A stretch of DNA of 64,000 nt, taken from NCBI GenBank assembly GCA_021770845.1, contig JAETQF010000001.1, positions 1 to 64,000 of the forward strand, read 5' to 3'. Origin of the DNA: Oscillospiraceae bacterium (GTDB taxonomy: Bacteria > Bacillota > Clostridia > Oscillospirales > Oscillospiraceae). Of the stretch, positions 35,968 to 43,496 are shown one piece after another; the first letter of the stretch is position 1, and every line of letters begins with the position of its first letter. The position numbers were made by a program, and so were the translations under genes. The notes under the pieces are model-generated. The model made no database searches. It was not told the DNA's origin and saw nothing but the letters and a program-made list of their open reading frames with translations.

Positions 35968-36653
35968 GACTCATCTCCTCCATGCTCCGCCCGAAGCACC
36001 CAGCCGGAGCCGCGGATGGTGTGAATCAGCTTTTTCCGGCCGTCGCCGTCGATCTTTTTCCGCAGGCGGCTGATATATGCGTCGATGTTGTTGGAGCTGC
36101 CGGAATATTCGTAGTTCCAGATCTGGTTTTCCATCTGGCTCCGGGAGAGCACAATGCCCTGATTACGGATCATGTACTCCAAAAGGGAGAACTCCTTGGG
36201 CAGGAGGGGGATCTCCACCCCGCCCCGATGGGCGGTGCGGCGTTCGATGTCCACCACCAGATCGTCGAGGGAAAACTGGTTTTTCCGATTGCCGGTGCGC
36301 TTCCGGGTCAGGGCACGGATCCGGGCCAGCAGCTCGTCAAAGGCGAAGGGCTTGATCAGGTAGTCGTCCGCCCCCAGATCCAGCCCCTTGACCCGGTCGG
36401 ACACCGCGTCCTTGGCGGTGAGGAGCAGCACAGGGACGTCCACGTCCCGTTCCCGGAGCAGCTTCAGCAGAGAATAGCCGTCCAGCTTGGGCATCATCAC
36501 ATCCAGCAGGATGGCGTCATATTCCGCGCCCAGCAGATAGCTGAGGGCCTCCTCGCCGTCAAAGCAGCTGTCCACGCTGTAGCCGGCCCGCCTCAGCGTC
36601 TTTTCAATCAAGCGGTTCATGTCCCGCGCGTCTTCCACCACCAGAATTTTCAA
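35964..36653 (-). CDS. OmpR/PhoB-family response regulator
   Basis: KILVVEDARDMNRLIEKTL, DAILLDVMMPKLDGYSLL, winged-helix C-terminus; TTG start at 36653 fits the RBS GGAGGT. Confidence 0.93.
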   Translation of the reverse strand: MKILVVEDARDMNRLIEKTLRRAGYSVDSCFDGEEALSYLLGAEYDAILLDVMMPKLDGYSLLKLLRERDVDVPVLLLTAKDAVSDRVKGLDLGADDYLIKPFAFDELLARIRALTRKRTGNRKNQFSLDDLVVDIERRTAHRGGVEIPLLPKEFSLLEYMIRNQGIVLSRSQMENQIWNYEYSGSSNNIDAYISRLRKKIDGDGRKKLIHTIRGSGWVLRAEHGGDES

Positions 36654-36855
36654 GCGTGACACCTCCGGATAGGGGAATAGGCCGCCGTTTTCTTCGCCGG
36701 CGGCCGGGTTAGGGCAATTTCATTATAGCCGCAATCGAATAATTTGCAAGTGCTGTACGCCGACGTAAAGCAAAATCCGTATTGCCGACAATTTGAGCCC
36801 CAGGGGTTTGTCCCTGGGGCTCGACTTATACGCGGCAAGGCGCTGGAGCGGGTTG

Positions 36856-37683
36856 TCAGCAGTTTCCTGTGTAGACGTGGGCCAGCCAGGCGCGGGCCTC
36901 CTCCGCCAGCCGGTATACCTGCTCCACCGGGGTGGGGAGGCGATCCCGCATCTGATACCGGGGAAAAAACCGGGACAGATGCAGGGGAATGTCCGGGCGC
37001 ACCGAGGCCAGCCACTTGGCCAGAGCGCGGATCTCCTCCACGCTGTCGTTTTCACCGGGAACCAGCAGAGTGGTGACCTCCACATGGCACCGCTCCGCCG
37101 CCAGGGTGATGGAGCGTTTCACCGCGTCCAGGTCGCCGCCCAGGCGGCGGTACCACGCTGGGGTGAAGCCCTTCAGATCGATGTTGGCCGCGTCAAGAAG
37201 GGGGAGAAGCTCCCGCCAGGGCCGTTCCGCAATGGTGCCGTTGGTGACCAGCACGTTGACCATGCCCCGGCCATGGACGAGAGCGGCGCAGTCCCGGACG
37301 TACTCGTACCCCACCAGCGGCTCGTTGTAGGTGTAGGCCACGCCGATATTGCCCTGCGGGATCAACGCCTCCGCCTTGTCTGCCAGCTGCTCCGGGGACA
37401 CGTCCACGGTCTGAATCGCGCCGTCCCCGGCCATGGAGATCTCGTGGTTCTGGCAGAAGGGACAGCGCAGATTGCAGCCGAAGCTGCCCACAGAGAGGAT
37501 CAGGCTTCCGGGCCGGAAACGGCGCAGGGGCTTTTTTTCAATGGGATCCAGGGCCAGGCTGGTGAGCCTGCCGTAATTCAGCGGCACGACGACCCCATCC
37601 CGGCAGACTCTGGCCCGGCAGAAGCCGGTTTGACCCTCCTCCAGCCGGCAGCGGTGAAAGCAGAGCTCACAGTTGGCGCTCAT
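36856..37683 (-). CDS. amrS: AmmeMemoRadiSam system radical SAM enzyme
   Basis: GSFGCNLRCPFCQNHEIS (CxxxCxxC), VTNGT, DLKGFTPAWYR; adjacent to Memo-AMMECR1 fusion. Confidence 0.92.
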   Translation of the reverse strand: MSANCELCFHRCRLEEGQTGFCRARVCRDGVVVPLNYGRLTSLALDPIEKKPLRRFRPGSLILSVGSFGCNLRCPFCQNHEISMAGDGAIQTVDVSPEQLADKAEALIPQGNIGVAYTYNEPLVGYEYVRDCAALVHGRGMVNVLVTNGTIAERPWRELLPLLDAANIDLKGFTPAWYRRLGGDLDAVKRSITLAAERCHVEVTTLLVPGENDSVEEIRALAKWLASVRPDIPLHLSRFFPRYQMRDRLPTPVEQVYRLAEEARAWLAHVYTGNC

Positions 37684-39068
37684 GTGTGCCGCACCACCTC
37701 AAACCGCTCCAGGGTATAGGCTTCCCGGGAGCTGATGCCACCCTTCTGGCGGGCAATATCGATCTGCTGCTCCACCGTGTCCACGCCCTCCAGATCGGGG
37801 AGGAGCAGCCCCCGGCGGCTGCCGTGGGACACGATGACGCCGTACCGCTTCACATCCAGCTGAGCAGGGGAGGAGATGGGCTCCGGCTTCCCCAGCACGT
37901 CTACGCTGTACTCCAGCTGATCCAGCTCGTTGGCAGTGACGGGCGGGAAGCGGGGATCCCGGGCCCCGGCGGATACGGCGTTCTGCGCGATCTCCCAGGC
38001 CACGCTGGCGGTGGTGGGGCCGGTGGTGCCGATGCAGCCCCGGAGCTGCCCGTGGGCGTGGAGGGAGACGAAGGCTCCGGCGGCCCTGTCCGTCAGATCC
38101 CGGGGCAGGCCGTCCGGCAGAGTGCGCAGCCGCTGACCGGTGCGGACATAGGTCTCCAGGGACAACCGGGCCAGCCGCACCCAGGGATCCTCAGCGGCCT
38201 TGCGCTCCGCCAGGCGGGCGCGTTCCAGCTCCTCACACTGGGCGGCAAAGCGGCGGCTCCCATCCGGGCCGGTGACGGTGAAAACGGCCACCCCATAGCC
38301 CACGCCGGTGGCCCCCTCATAGCTGAGCAGCTCCGGCTCCACGGCCAGCCCGTCCAGCGCCCCGGCCATCATCTGGAAGGAGCGCAGGCCGCACTCCGCC
38401 GCCCGGTCGCACAGGGCGGGATCCATGGTAAGAAATTGCAGAAAGTCCCCGGACTTCATGGCGGCAGTCACCCGGCGGTCGAATACCGGGCCCTCCGGGG
38501 CGTAGCCGTAGGGGCCGTCGTCCCTCAGCTTGTGGGACAGATCGCCGCTGGCGATATACACGGCCCTGCGGCCCAGCTTGTCCACGGCGGCGGCAATGCA
38601 GCGGCCCAGCTGATAATGGTATAAAGGAGAAAAACCTGACAGACCGAGGCGGAGAATGGGACAGCTTACGCCCGCCTCCCGGAGAAAGTACAGAGGCAGA
38701 AAGACGCCGTGATCCAGGGAGGGATCGCGCTCCCCCAGCGTTCCGGCCTGGAGGCCCGCCGCCTCCGCCTGGACGATCACCTCCTGCCGCAGCGCGGCGT
38801 CGTAGCTTACCTCCAGCCGGGTTTGGGGCGCGCCAAAGGCCGCCATGCTGCCGGAGGCGCCGGCGCCGGGGGAGATGTGGAAGTAGTCGGCATACAGGAT
38901 TGTGTGGGGAGAGGAGATCACCAGAACCTCCGGCCTCCAGTCCGCCGCCTGCTTTGCGGCGGCACGGTAGGCGTCGATGGTGGCCTGCACCTGCCGTTCC
39001 TGGCCCCGGCCAACGGTGGGAATGATGAGAGGCGGATGGGGGACGATGACGGCTCCGATCATTGGCAT
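37680..39068 (-). CDS. AmmeMemoRadiSam Memo (LigB-like) - AMMECR1 fusion
   Basis: VIVPHPPLIIPTVGRGQE...ISSPHTILYADYFHISPG...ASGDLSHKL (Memo) then GAFVSLHAHGQLRGCIGT...DPRFPPVTANELDQLEYSVDVL (AMMECR1). Confidence 0.92.
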   Translation of the reverse strand: MPMIGAVIVPHPPLIIPTVGRGQERQVQATIDAYRAAAKQAADWRPEVLVISSPHTILYADYFHISPGAGASGSMAAFGAPQTRLEVSYDAALRQEVIVQAEAAGLQAGTLGERDPSLDHGVFLPLYFLREAGVSCPILRLGLSGFSPLYHYQLGRCIAAAVDKLGRRAVYIASGDLSHKLRDDGPYGYAPEGPVFDRRVTAAMKSGDFLQFLTMDPALCDRAAECGLRSFQMMAGALDGLAVEPELLSYEGATGVGYGVAVFTVTGPDGSRRFAAQCEELERARLAERKAAEDPWVRLARLSLETYVRTGQRLRTLPDGLPRDLTDRAAGAFVSLHAHGQLRGCIGTTGPTTASVAWEIAQNAVSAGARDPRFPPVTANELDQLEYSVDVLGKPEPISSPAQLDVKRYGVIVSHGSRRGLLLPDLEGVDTVEQQIDIARQKGGISSREAYTLERFEVVRHT

Positions 39069-39110
39069 GGGGATCGCTCCTTCCAAAACGTTATGGCAAG
39101 GAAATACGCT

Positions 39111-39524
39111 TTACAGAACCATCACCAGCGTCCCCGCGCCGATCAAAATGCACCCAATGACAGACTTGGGCGTGAACTTCTCGTGGAGAAATAACGCCGC
39201 CATTACCAGGGTAATGACCACGCTCAGCTTGTCGATGGGCACCACCTTGGATACCTCGCCCATCTGGATGGCCCGGTAGTAGCACAGCCAGGACGCGCCG
39301 GTGGCCAGCCCGGACAGGATGAGAAACAGCCAGCTTTTCCGGCTGATCTCGGAGATGCCGCCCTGGGCGTTGGTGAGGAACACCATTCCCCAGGCCATGG
39401 CCACCACGACCACGGTGCGGATGGCGGTGGCCAGATTGGAGTTGACGCCGTCAATGCCCACCTTGGCCAGAATGGAGGTGAGGGCGGCGAATACGGCGGA
39501 GAGCAGGGCGAAGATGAACCACAT
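39111..39524 (-). CDS. EamA/DMT-type transporter
   Basis: MWFIFALLSAVFAALTSILAKVGIDGVNSNLATAIRT...; single EamA repeat length. Confidence 0.85.
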   Translation of the reverse strand: MWFIFALLSAVFAALTSILAKVGIDGVNSNLATAIRTVVVVAMAWGMVFLTNAQGGISEISRKSWLFLILSGLATGASWLCYYRAIQMGEVSKVVPIDKLSVVITLVMAALFLHEKFTPKSVIGCILIGAGTLVMVL

Positions 39525-39580
39525 CGTGACGACCTCCTTGCAAAATTTCTGATGCCGTTTTGCGCGGGCTGTGGGTGCGC

Positions 39581-41167
39581 TCACAAGTTTGCGAACATAT
39601 CCATCTGCTTTTGAAGCTCGCCCACGATCTCCTGATTGGCGTCCATCCGCCCCGTGATCCCCTCCATGTCGTCCACCAGGACGCGGGTGCTGCCGGCCGC
39701 GCCGCTGATGCCGGAGGCGGCCCCGTCTATGGAGCCGGAAATGCTGGAGATGGACACGGCGATCTGATCGATGGCGGTTTTGAGCCGCTCCACCCGGTGG
39801 TTGAATTCCTCCATTGCATGGCCGATGTAGTCCGAATCCTCCCGGTACTGCTGGCCGGCCCGGACAGACCGATCCAGCTGATCCGCAATGACCTGGCTCA
39901 GATATTCGGCCAGCTCACGGGCGCTGCCGGCCAGATAGTCCACCGCCCCCGTGACCACGCCGCTGACCTCCTGGATGTGGTTGGCGGTCTCCGCGCAGGA
40001 GTCGGCCAGCTTGTGAACCTCCTGGGCCACCATGGAGAACCCGGCGCCTGCCGTCCCGGCCCGGGCGGCCTCAATGGAGGCGTTGATGGCGATGAGGTTG
40101 GTGGAGGAGGAGATGTTGAGGATATCCTCGGTCAGCGCACGGATCTGCTCTACGCTGTGGCTCTTTTCAATGGCCTGATCCAGCACGGCCATGATGTCCG
40201 CCGTCTTGTCCCGGATCAGCTCCGTCTCCGCGCAGGCGGTGCGCTCCATATCCTCGGCGCGATCCCGCATTTCAGCCGAGTAGGCCGTGATGGTGGAGCA
40301 CTCCTCCGCCATGCTCTGGGTATCCCCCTGGGTGCCGGCGGCGCTGGCGGTGATGGCCGCGGCGCTGCCCGCGATCTCCTCCAGGGCGGCGGAGAGCTGC
40401 TCCGTCAGCCCGGAGAGGCTCCGCACGCTGTCGTTGGAGTTCTTCGTCCGCCGGCGAACCTCACCCACCACGCCGCTGATGCGATCGGAGCTGTTTTGAA
40501 GGGTGCTCATGGTGTCCCGGATGGGGGTGAGGACATACCGCCGGATGATCCGGAAGGCCGCCGCCACCAGGAAAACGCCCACGATCAGGGTGATCGCGCT
40601 GGTGACCAGGGAGATGACGTAGACCAGGGTGAGCCGCCCCCGGGCCTCCTTTGCCTGGGTGCTGACGGAGGCGGAGAGCGTGTCAATGCCCGACTCCGCC
40701 GCCTGGCCCCAGCGGGCCACGTCCCCGTTGGCGGTGGCGTAGGCCTCCTGGGTTTTGCTGTCGGCGCTGGCGCAGACAAGGTAGACCAGGGCGTGCTTGA
40801 ATTCCTCGTAGCTGCTGAGGAGAGACTCATAGGTGTCCCGATCCTCGCTGGAGACGAAGCCCTCGTAGGCGGCCAGCTTCTCGTCCAGGGCGGCCTCCTC
40901 CGCTTTGATCTCCTGCACCAGCCGGATCATGGTGGCGTGATCCGCGGCGACAATGTGGGACAGGGCCAGACGGTGGATGTCCATGACGGAGCGCCTGATA
41001 TCCTCTAATTGTTCCTCACTGACCATGCTCTTGTCAACGATGCTCCCCGCGTTGGCATGGACGTTATTGATGCTGAATACCGCCAGAATATTGGACAGCA
41101 GGGTGATCAGGCCCAGCAGGATAATGGGCAGAATCAAACGCTGCTGAAGGGTCAGCCTGCCTTTCAT
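39581..41167 (-). CDS. Methyl-accepting chemotaxis protein
   Basis: Two TMs with helical-bundle sensor, then NLIAINASIEAARAGTAGAGFSMVAQEVHKLAD hairpin signature. Confidence 0.93.
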   Translation of the reverse strand: MKGRLTLQQRLILPIILLGLITLLSNILAVFSINNVHANAGSIVDKSMVSEEQLEDIRRSVMDIHRLALSHIVAADHATMIRLVQEIKAEEAALDEKLAAYEGFVSSEDRDTYESLLSSYEEFKHALVYLVCASADSKTQEAYATANGDVARWGQAAESGIDTLSASVSTQAKEARGRLTLVYVISLVTSAITLIVGVFLVAAAFRIIRRYVLTPIRDTMSTLQNSSDRISGVVGEVRRRTKNSNDSVRSLSGLTEQLSAALEEIAGSAAAITASAAGTQGDTQSMAEECSTITAYSAEMRDRAEDMERTACAETELIRDKTADIMAVLDQAIEKSHSVEQIRALTEDILNISSSTNLIAINASIEAARAGTAGAGFSMVAQEVHKLADSCAETANHIQEVSGVVTGAVDYLAGSARELAEYLSQVIADQLDRSVRAGQQYREDSDYIGHAMEEFNHRVERLKTAIDQIAVSISSISGSIDGAASGISGAAGSTRVLVDDMEGITGRMDANQEIVGELQKQMDMFANL

Positions 41168-41194
41168 GGAACTTCCTCCCGACTATAAATGTAC

Positions 41195-42430
41195 TTACCG
41201 CTGGGTAACGCCTTCCACCATCCGATCCAGTTGGCTCTGAAGGGATGCGCCGGAGGGGTTCCCCTGGGCCATGCTGGTGGCGAACTCGGTGACAGGATCC
41301 CAGAACTTCCCGCCTACCCGCTGAAGCTGGGAGTAGTTGGACTGGGCCAGCAGGGCCGAGATAGCGGGGGAGGACTGAACCTCCGGAGAGTTGGCCGCGT
41401 TGACGTTGGCCGGGCCCTGGCCCCGCACCTCGAAGCGCAGGCGCTGGTTTTCCTCGCTGGTGATCCATTCCGCCAGCCGCGCCGCCCAGTCCGGGTGCTT
41501 GGAGTAGGCGTTCACGCCGATGAGCTTGCAGCCGGAGAAGGACGCCATTTGGATCTGCTGTCCCGCGCAGGTAAACGTGGGCAGCTTGGCCGCGCCCATG
41601 TTGCCGCCCCAGACCTTCTGTACAGCCACCGCGTTCCAGACGCCGCTGATGCCGGCGATCACCGTGCCATCCCGCACCCCGGCGAGAAATTCCCCGTCCT
41701 GACAGTTGAGGAAGGCGGGGCTGGCCGCGATATCCAGCATCGCCTGGGCCACGTCGGCGCCCCGGATGGGGCCGTCAGTGCTGTTCCAGGTGCAGTAGTT
41801 TGTCAGCCCGTCCTCGTTGAGCCCTACCTCCAGCCCGGTGTTGCCGAAGAAGGCGTAGACATACCACGCCGAGGACCAGTCCATCGTCACCAGCCGCTCA
41901 GCCTGGGCCGCTGCCTCCAGCATACGCTCCAGGCTTTGGATATCTTCATCGGTGAAATATGCCTTATTGTAGTACAGGAAATAACCGTTATCCGCCGTAA
42001 GCGGGTAGGCGTACAGGGTGCCCCCCACGCTGGCCGCTTCCACCGCGGCGGGCAGGGAGGAGTCGCGTATGCCCGCCTCGTCCGGGATCGGATCCAGCCC
42101 GCCGGCGGCGGCCAGGGCGGCCACCTGATCATCGGCGAAGGCGAACACATCCGCGCCGCCCTCCAGATTACCCAGCAGCACGTCCTTGCAGTTGGATTCG
42201 CTCTGGGCCTGGTAGGTGATGCGGAAGTCGGCCTGTCCGGCGTAATGGGCCTGGAACGAGGCGAACATCTGCGTGAGCAGCGCCTCGTCCTCCTCCGCGC
42301 CCCATACGGTCAGCGCCACAGTGTCCATTACAGGCTGGCTCTCGTCTGGAAGCGGCGGCTGGCTGTCGCAGGCGGACAGCAGGCACAAGAGGCAGAGAGA
42401 TAATGTGAAACGAAAAAGCCATTTTGCCAT
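41195..42430 (-). CDS. Extracellular solute-binding lipoprotein
   Basis: Lipobox LCLLSACDSQPP; family-1-like SBP sequence (VTMDWSSAWYVYAFFGNTGLEVG...). Confidence 0.85.
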   Translation of the reverse strand: MAKWLFRFTLSLCLLCLLSACDSQPPLPDESQPVMDTVALTVWGAEEDEALLTQMFASFQAHYAGQADFRITYQAQSESNCKDVLLGNLEGGADVFAFADDQVAALAAAGGLDPIPDEAGIRDSSLPAAVEAASVGGTLYAYPLTADNGYFLYYNKAYFTDEDIQSLERMLEAAAQAERLVTMDWSSAWYVYAFFGNTGLEVGLNEDGLTNYCTWNSTDGPIRGADVAQAMLDIAASPAFLNCQDGEFLAGVRDGTVIAGISGVWNAVAVQKVWGGNMGAAKLPTFTCAGQQIQMASFSGCKLIGVNAYSKHPDWAARLAEWITSEENQRLRFEVRGQGPANVNAANSPEVQSSPAISALLAQSNYSQLQRVGGKFWDPVTEFATSMAQGNPSGASLQSQLDRMVEGVTQR

Positions 42431-42463
42431 GGTTTTCCAGTCCTCCCATCATTTTGCGGAAAC

Positions 42464-42492
42464 ATTATAGCATCCCTGGAGCGGGATTTCAA
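42464..42492 (-). promoter_or_regulatory. Sigma-A promoter upstream of the SBP-MCP cluster
   Basis: Minus strand TTGAAA - 17 nt - TATAAT. Confidence 0.75.
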
Positions 42493-42563
42493 CCACAACA
42501 AAACGATGCCGGCCAGATTTTTCTGGGAACGGCGGCGTGCGTTGTATTCCTCCGAAGCAATGC

Positions 42564-42602
42564 AAAAAAAGGCGGCGGATTTAAGAGCTTAAAACCGCCG
42601 CA
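42564..42602 (-). terminator. Intrinsic terminator downstream of sigK
   Basis: Minus strand GCGGCGGttttaagctcttaaatCCGCCGC followed by CTTTTTTT. Confidence 0.85.
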
Positions 42603-42670
42603 GATATGGGGATCCGGCACAGGGATCCGGCAGATAGTTTTACTGTTTGACCGTCAATGTTATCTGAGGT

Positions 42671-43360
42671 TCAGCATTTATCATATTCAATCCGCAGCTT
42701 TTCCAGGGCCTTTTTCTCAATGCGGGATACATAGGAGCGGGAAATCCCGCACAGCGACGCGATCTCCCGCTGGGTGAGGGGAGGCTGATCGTTCAGCCCG
42801 TAGCGCAGGCGGATGATGTGGGCCTCCCGGCCGGTCAGGCAGGCGTCCACGCACCGGCGCACCTTGGCGCAGGCATCCCGGAGATCCAGCTCCTCCAGCA
42901 TATTGTCGTCCACCCGAACCACGTCGATGAGAGACAGCGAGCCGTTTTCCCCGTCGCTGTCCAGGGAATCGGAGAGGGAGAGCTCCCCCTGGAGCTTGCG
43001 CTGTGAGCGGAAGTACATCAGGATTTCATTCTCAATGCACCGGCTGGCATAGGTGGCAAGCCGCACATTTTTGTCCGGCTTGAAGGTGGATACCCCTTTG
43101 ATCAGGCCAATGGTTCCGATGGAGATCAGATCGTCCTGGTCGCCGTTGGGGGTATAGTATTTCTTGACAATGTGCGCCACCAGCCGCAGATTGTGCTCAA
43201 TCAGCTCGTCCCGTGCGTCCGTATCCCCCCGGGCCATCCGCTCCAGGCAGTCCTGCTCCTCCTCCCGGGTGAGGGCCCGGGGAAAAGAGCCCGTATTTCC
43301 CGCCAGCCGCAGGGTAAAAAATAGTCCGTTTAACGTTAATAACAGCCATGCCGTCCACAT
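42671..43360 (-). CDS. sigK: RNA polymerase sporulation sigma factor SigK
   Basis: SFPRALTREEEQDCLERMARGDTDARDELIEHNLRLVAHIVKKYY...DLISIGTIGLIKG...LATYASRCIENEILMYFR; ATG at 43360 fits GGAGGTGG. Confidence 0.88.
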   Translation of the reverse strand: MWTAWLLLTLNGLFFTLRLAGNTGSFPRALTREEEQDCLERMARGDTDARDELIEHNLRLVAHIVKKYYTPNGDQDDLISIGTIGLIKGVSTFKPDKNVRLATYASRCIENEILMYFRSQRKLQGELSLSDSLDSDGENGSLSLIDVVRVDDNMLEELDLRDACAKVRRCVDACLTGREAHIIRLRYGLNDQPPLTQREIASLCGISRSYVSRIEKKALEKLRIEYDKC

Positions 43361-43378
43361 GGATACCACCTCCGCTTA

Positions 43379-43408
43379 ACTGTATGCGGGAGCGGCGTGT
43401 CCATATTA
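43379..43408 (-). promoter_or_regulatory. Possible sigma-E type promoter for sigK
   Basis: Minus strand TAATATG - 15 nt - CATACAGT. Confidence 0.45.
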
Positions 43409-43429
43409 AAGGGGGAGCGGCGGCAGGCA

Positions 43430-43466
43430 AAAATGCGCCGCGCCTGAGTTGTTCAAGCGCGGCGCA
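43430..43466 (-). terminator. Intrinsic terminator downstream of ppdK
   Basis: TGCGCCGCGC...GCGCGGCGCA hairpin with TTTTT on the minus strand. Confidence 0.8.
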
Positions 43467-43496
43467 GATTTATTGTTCAGCTTCTGACAAGGAATA

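Noticed and set aside
36795-36822. GAGCCCCAGGG/CCCTGGGGCTC hairpin after the radical SAM gene
   Set aside because: Likely transcription end structure but no U-tract on the minus strand, so not called as a feature.
42601-42635. Short tandem GGGATCCGGCA repeat
   Set aside because: Only two copies in a short intergenic stretch; no evidence of a CRISPR or repeat family.
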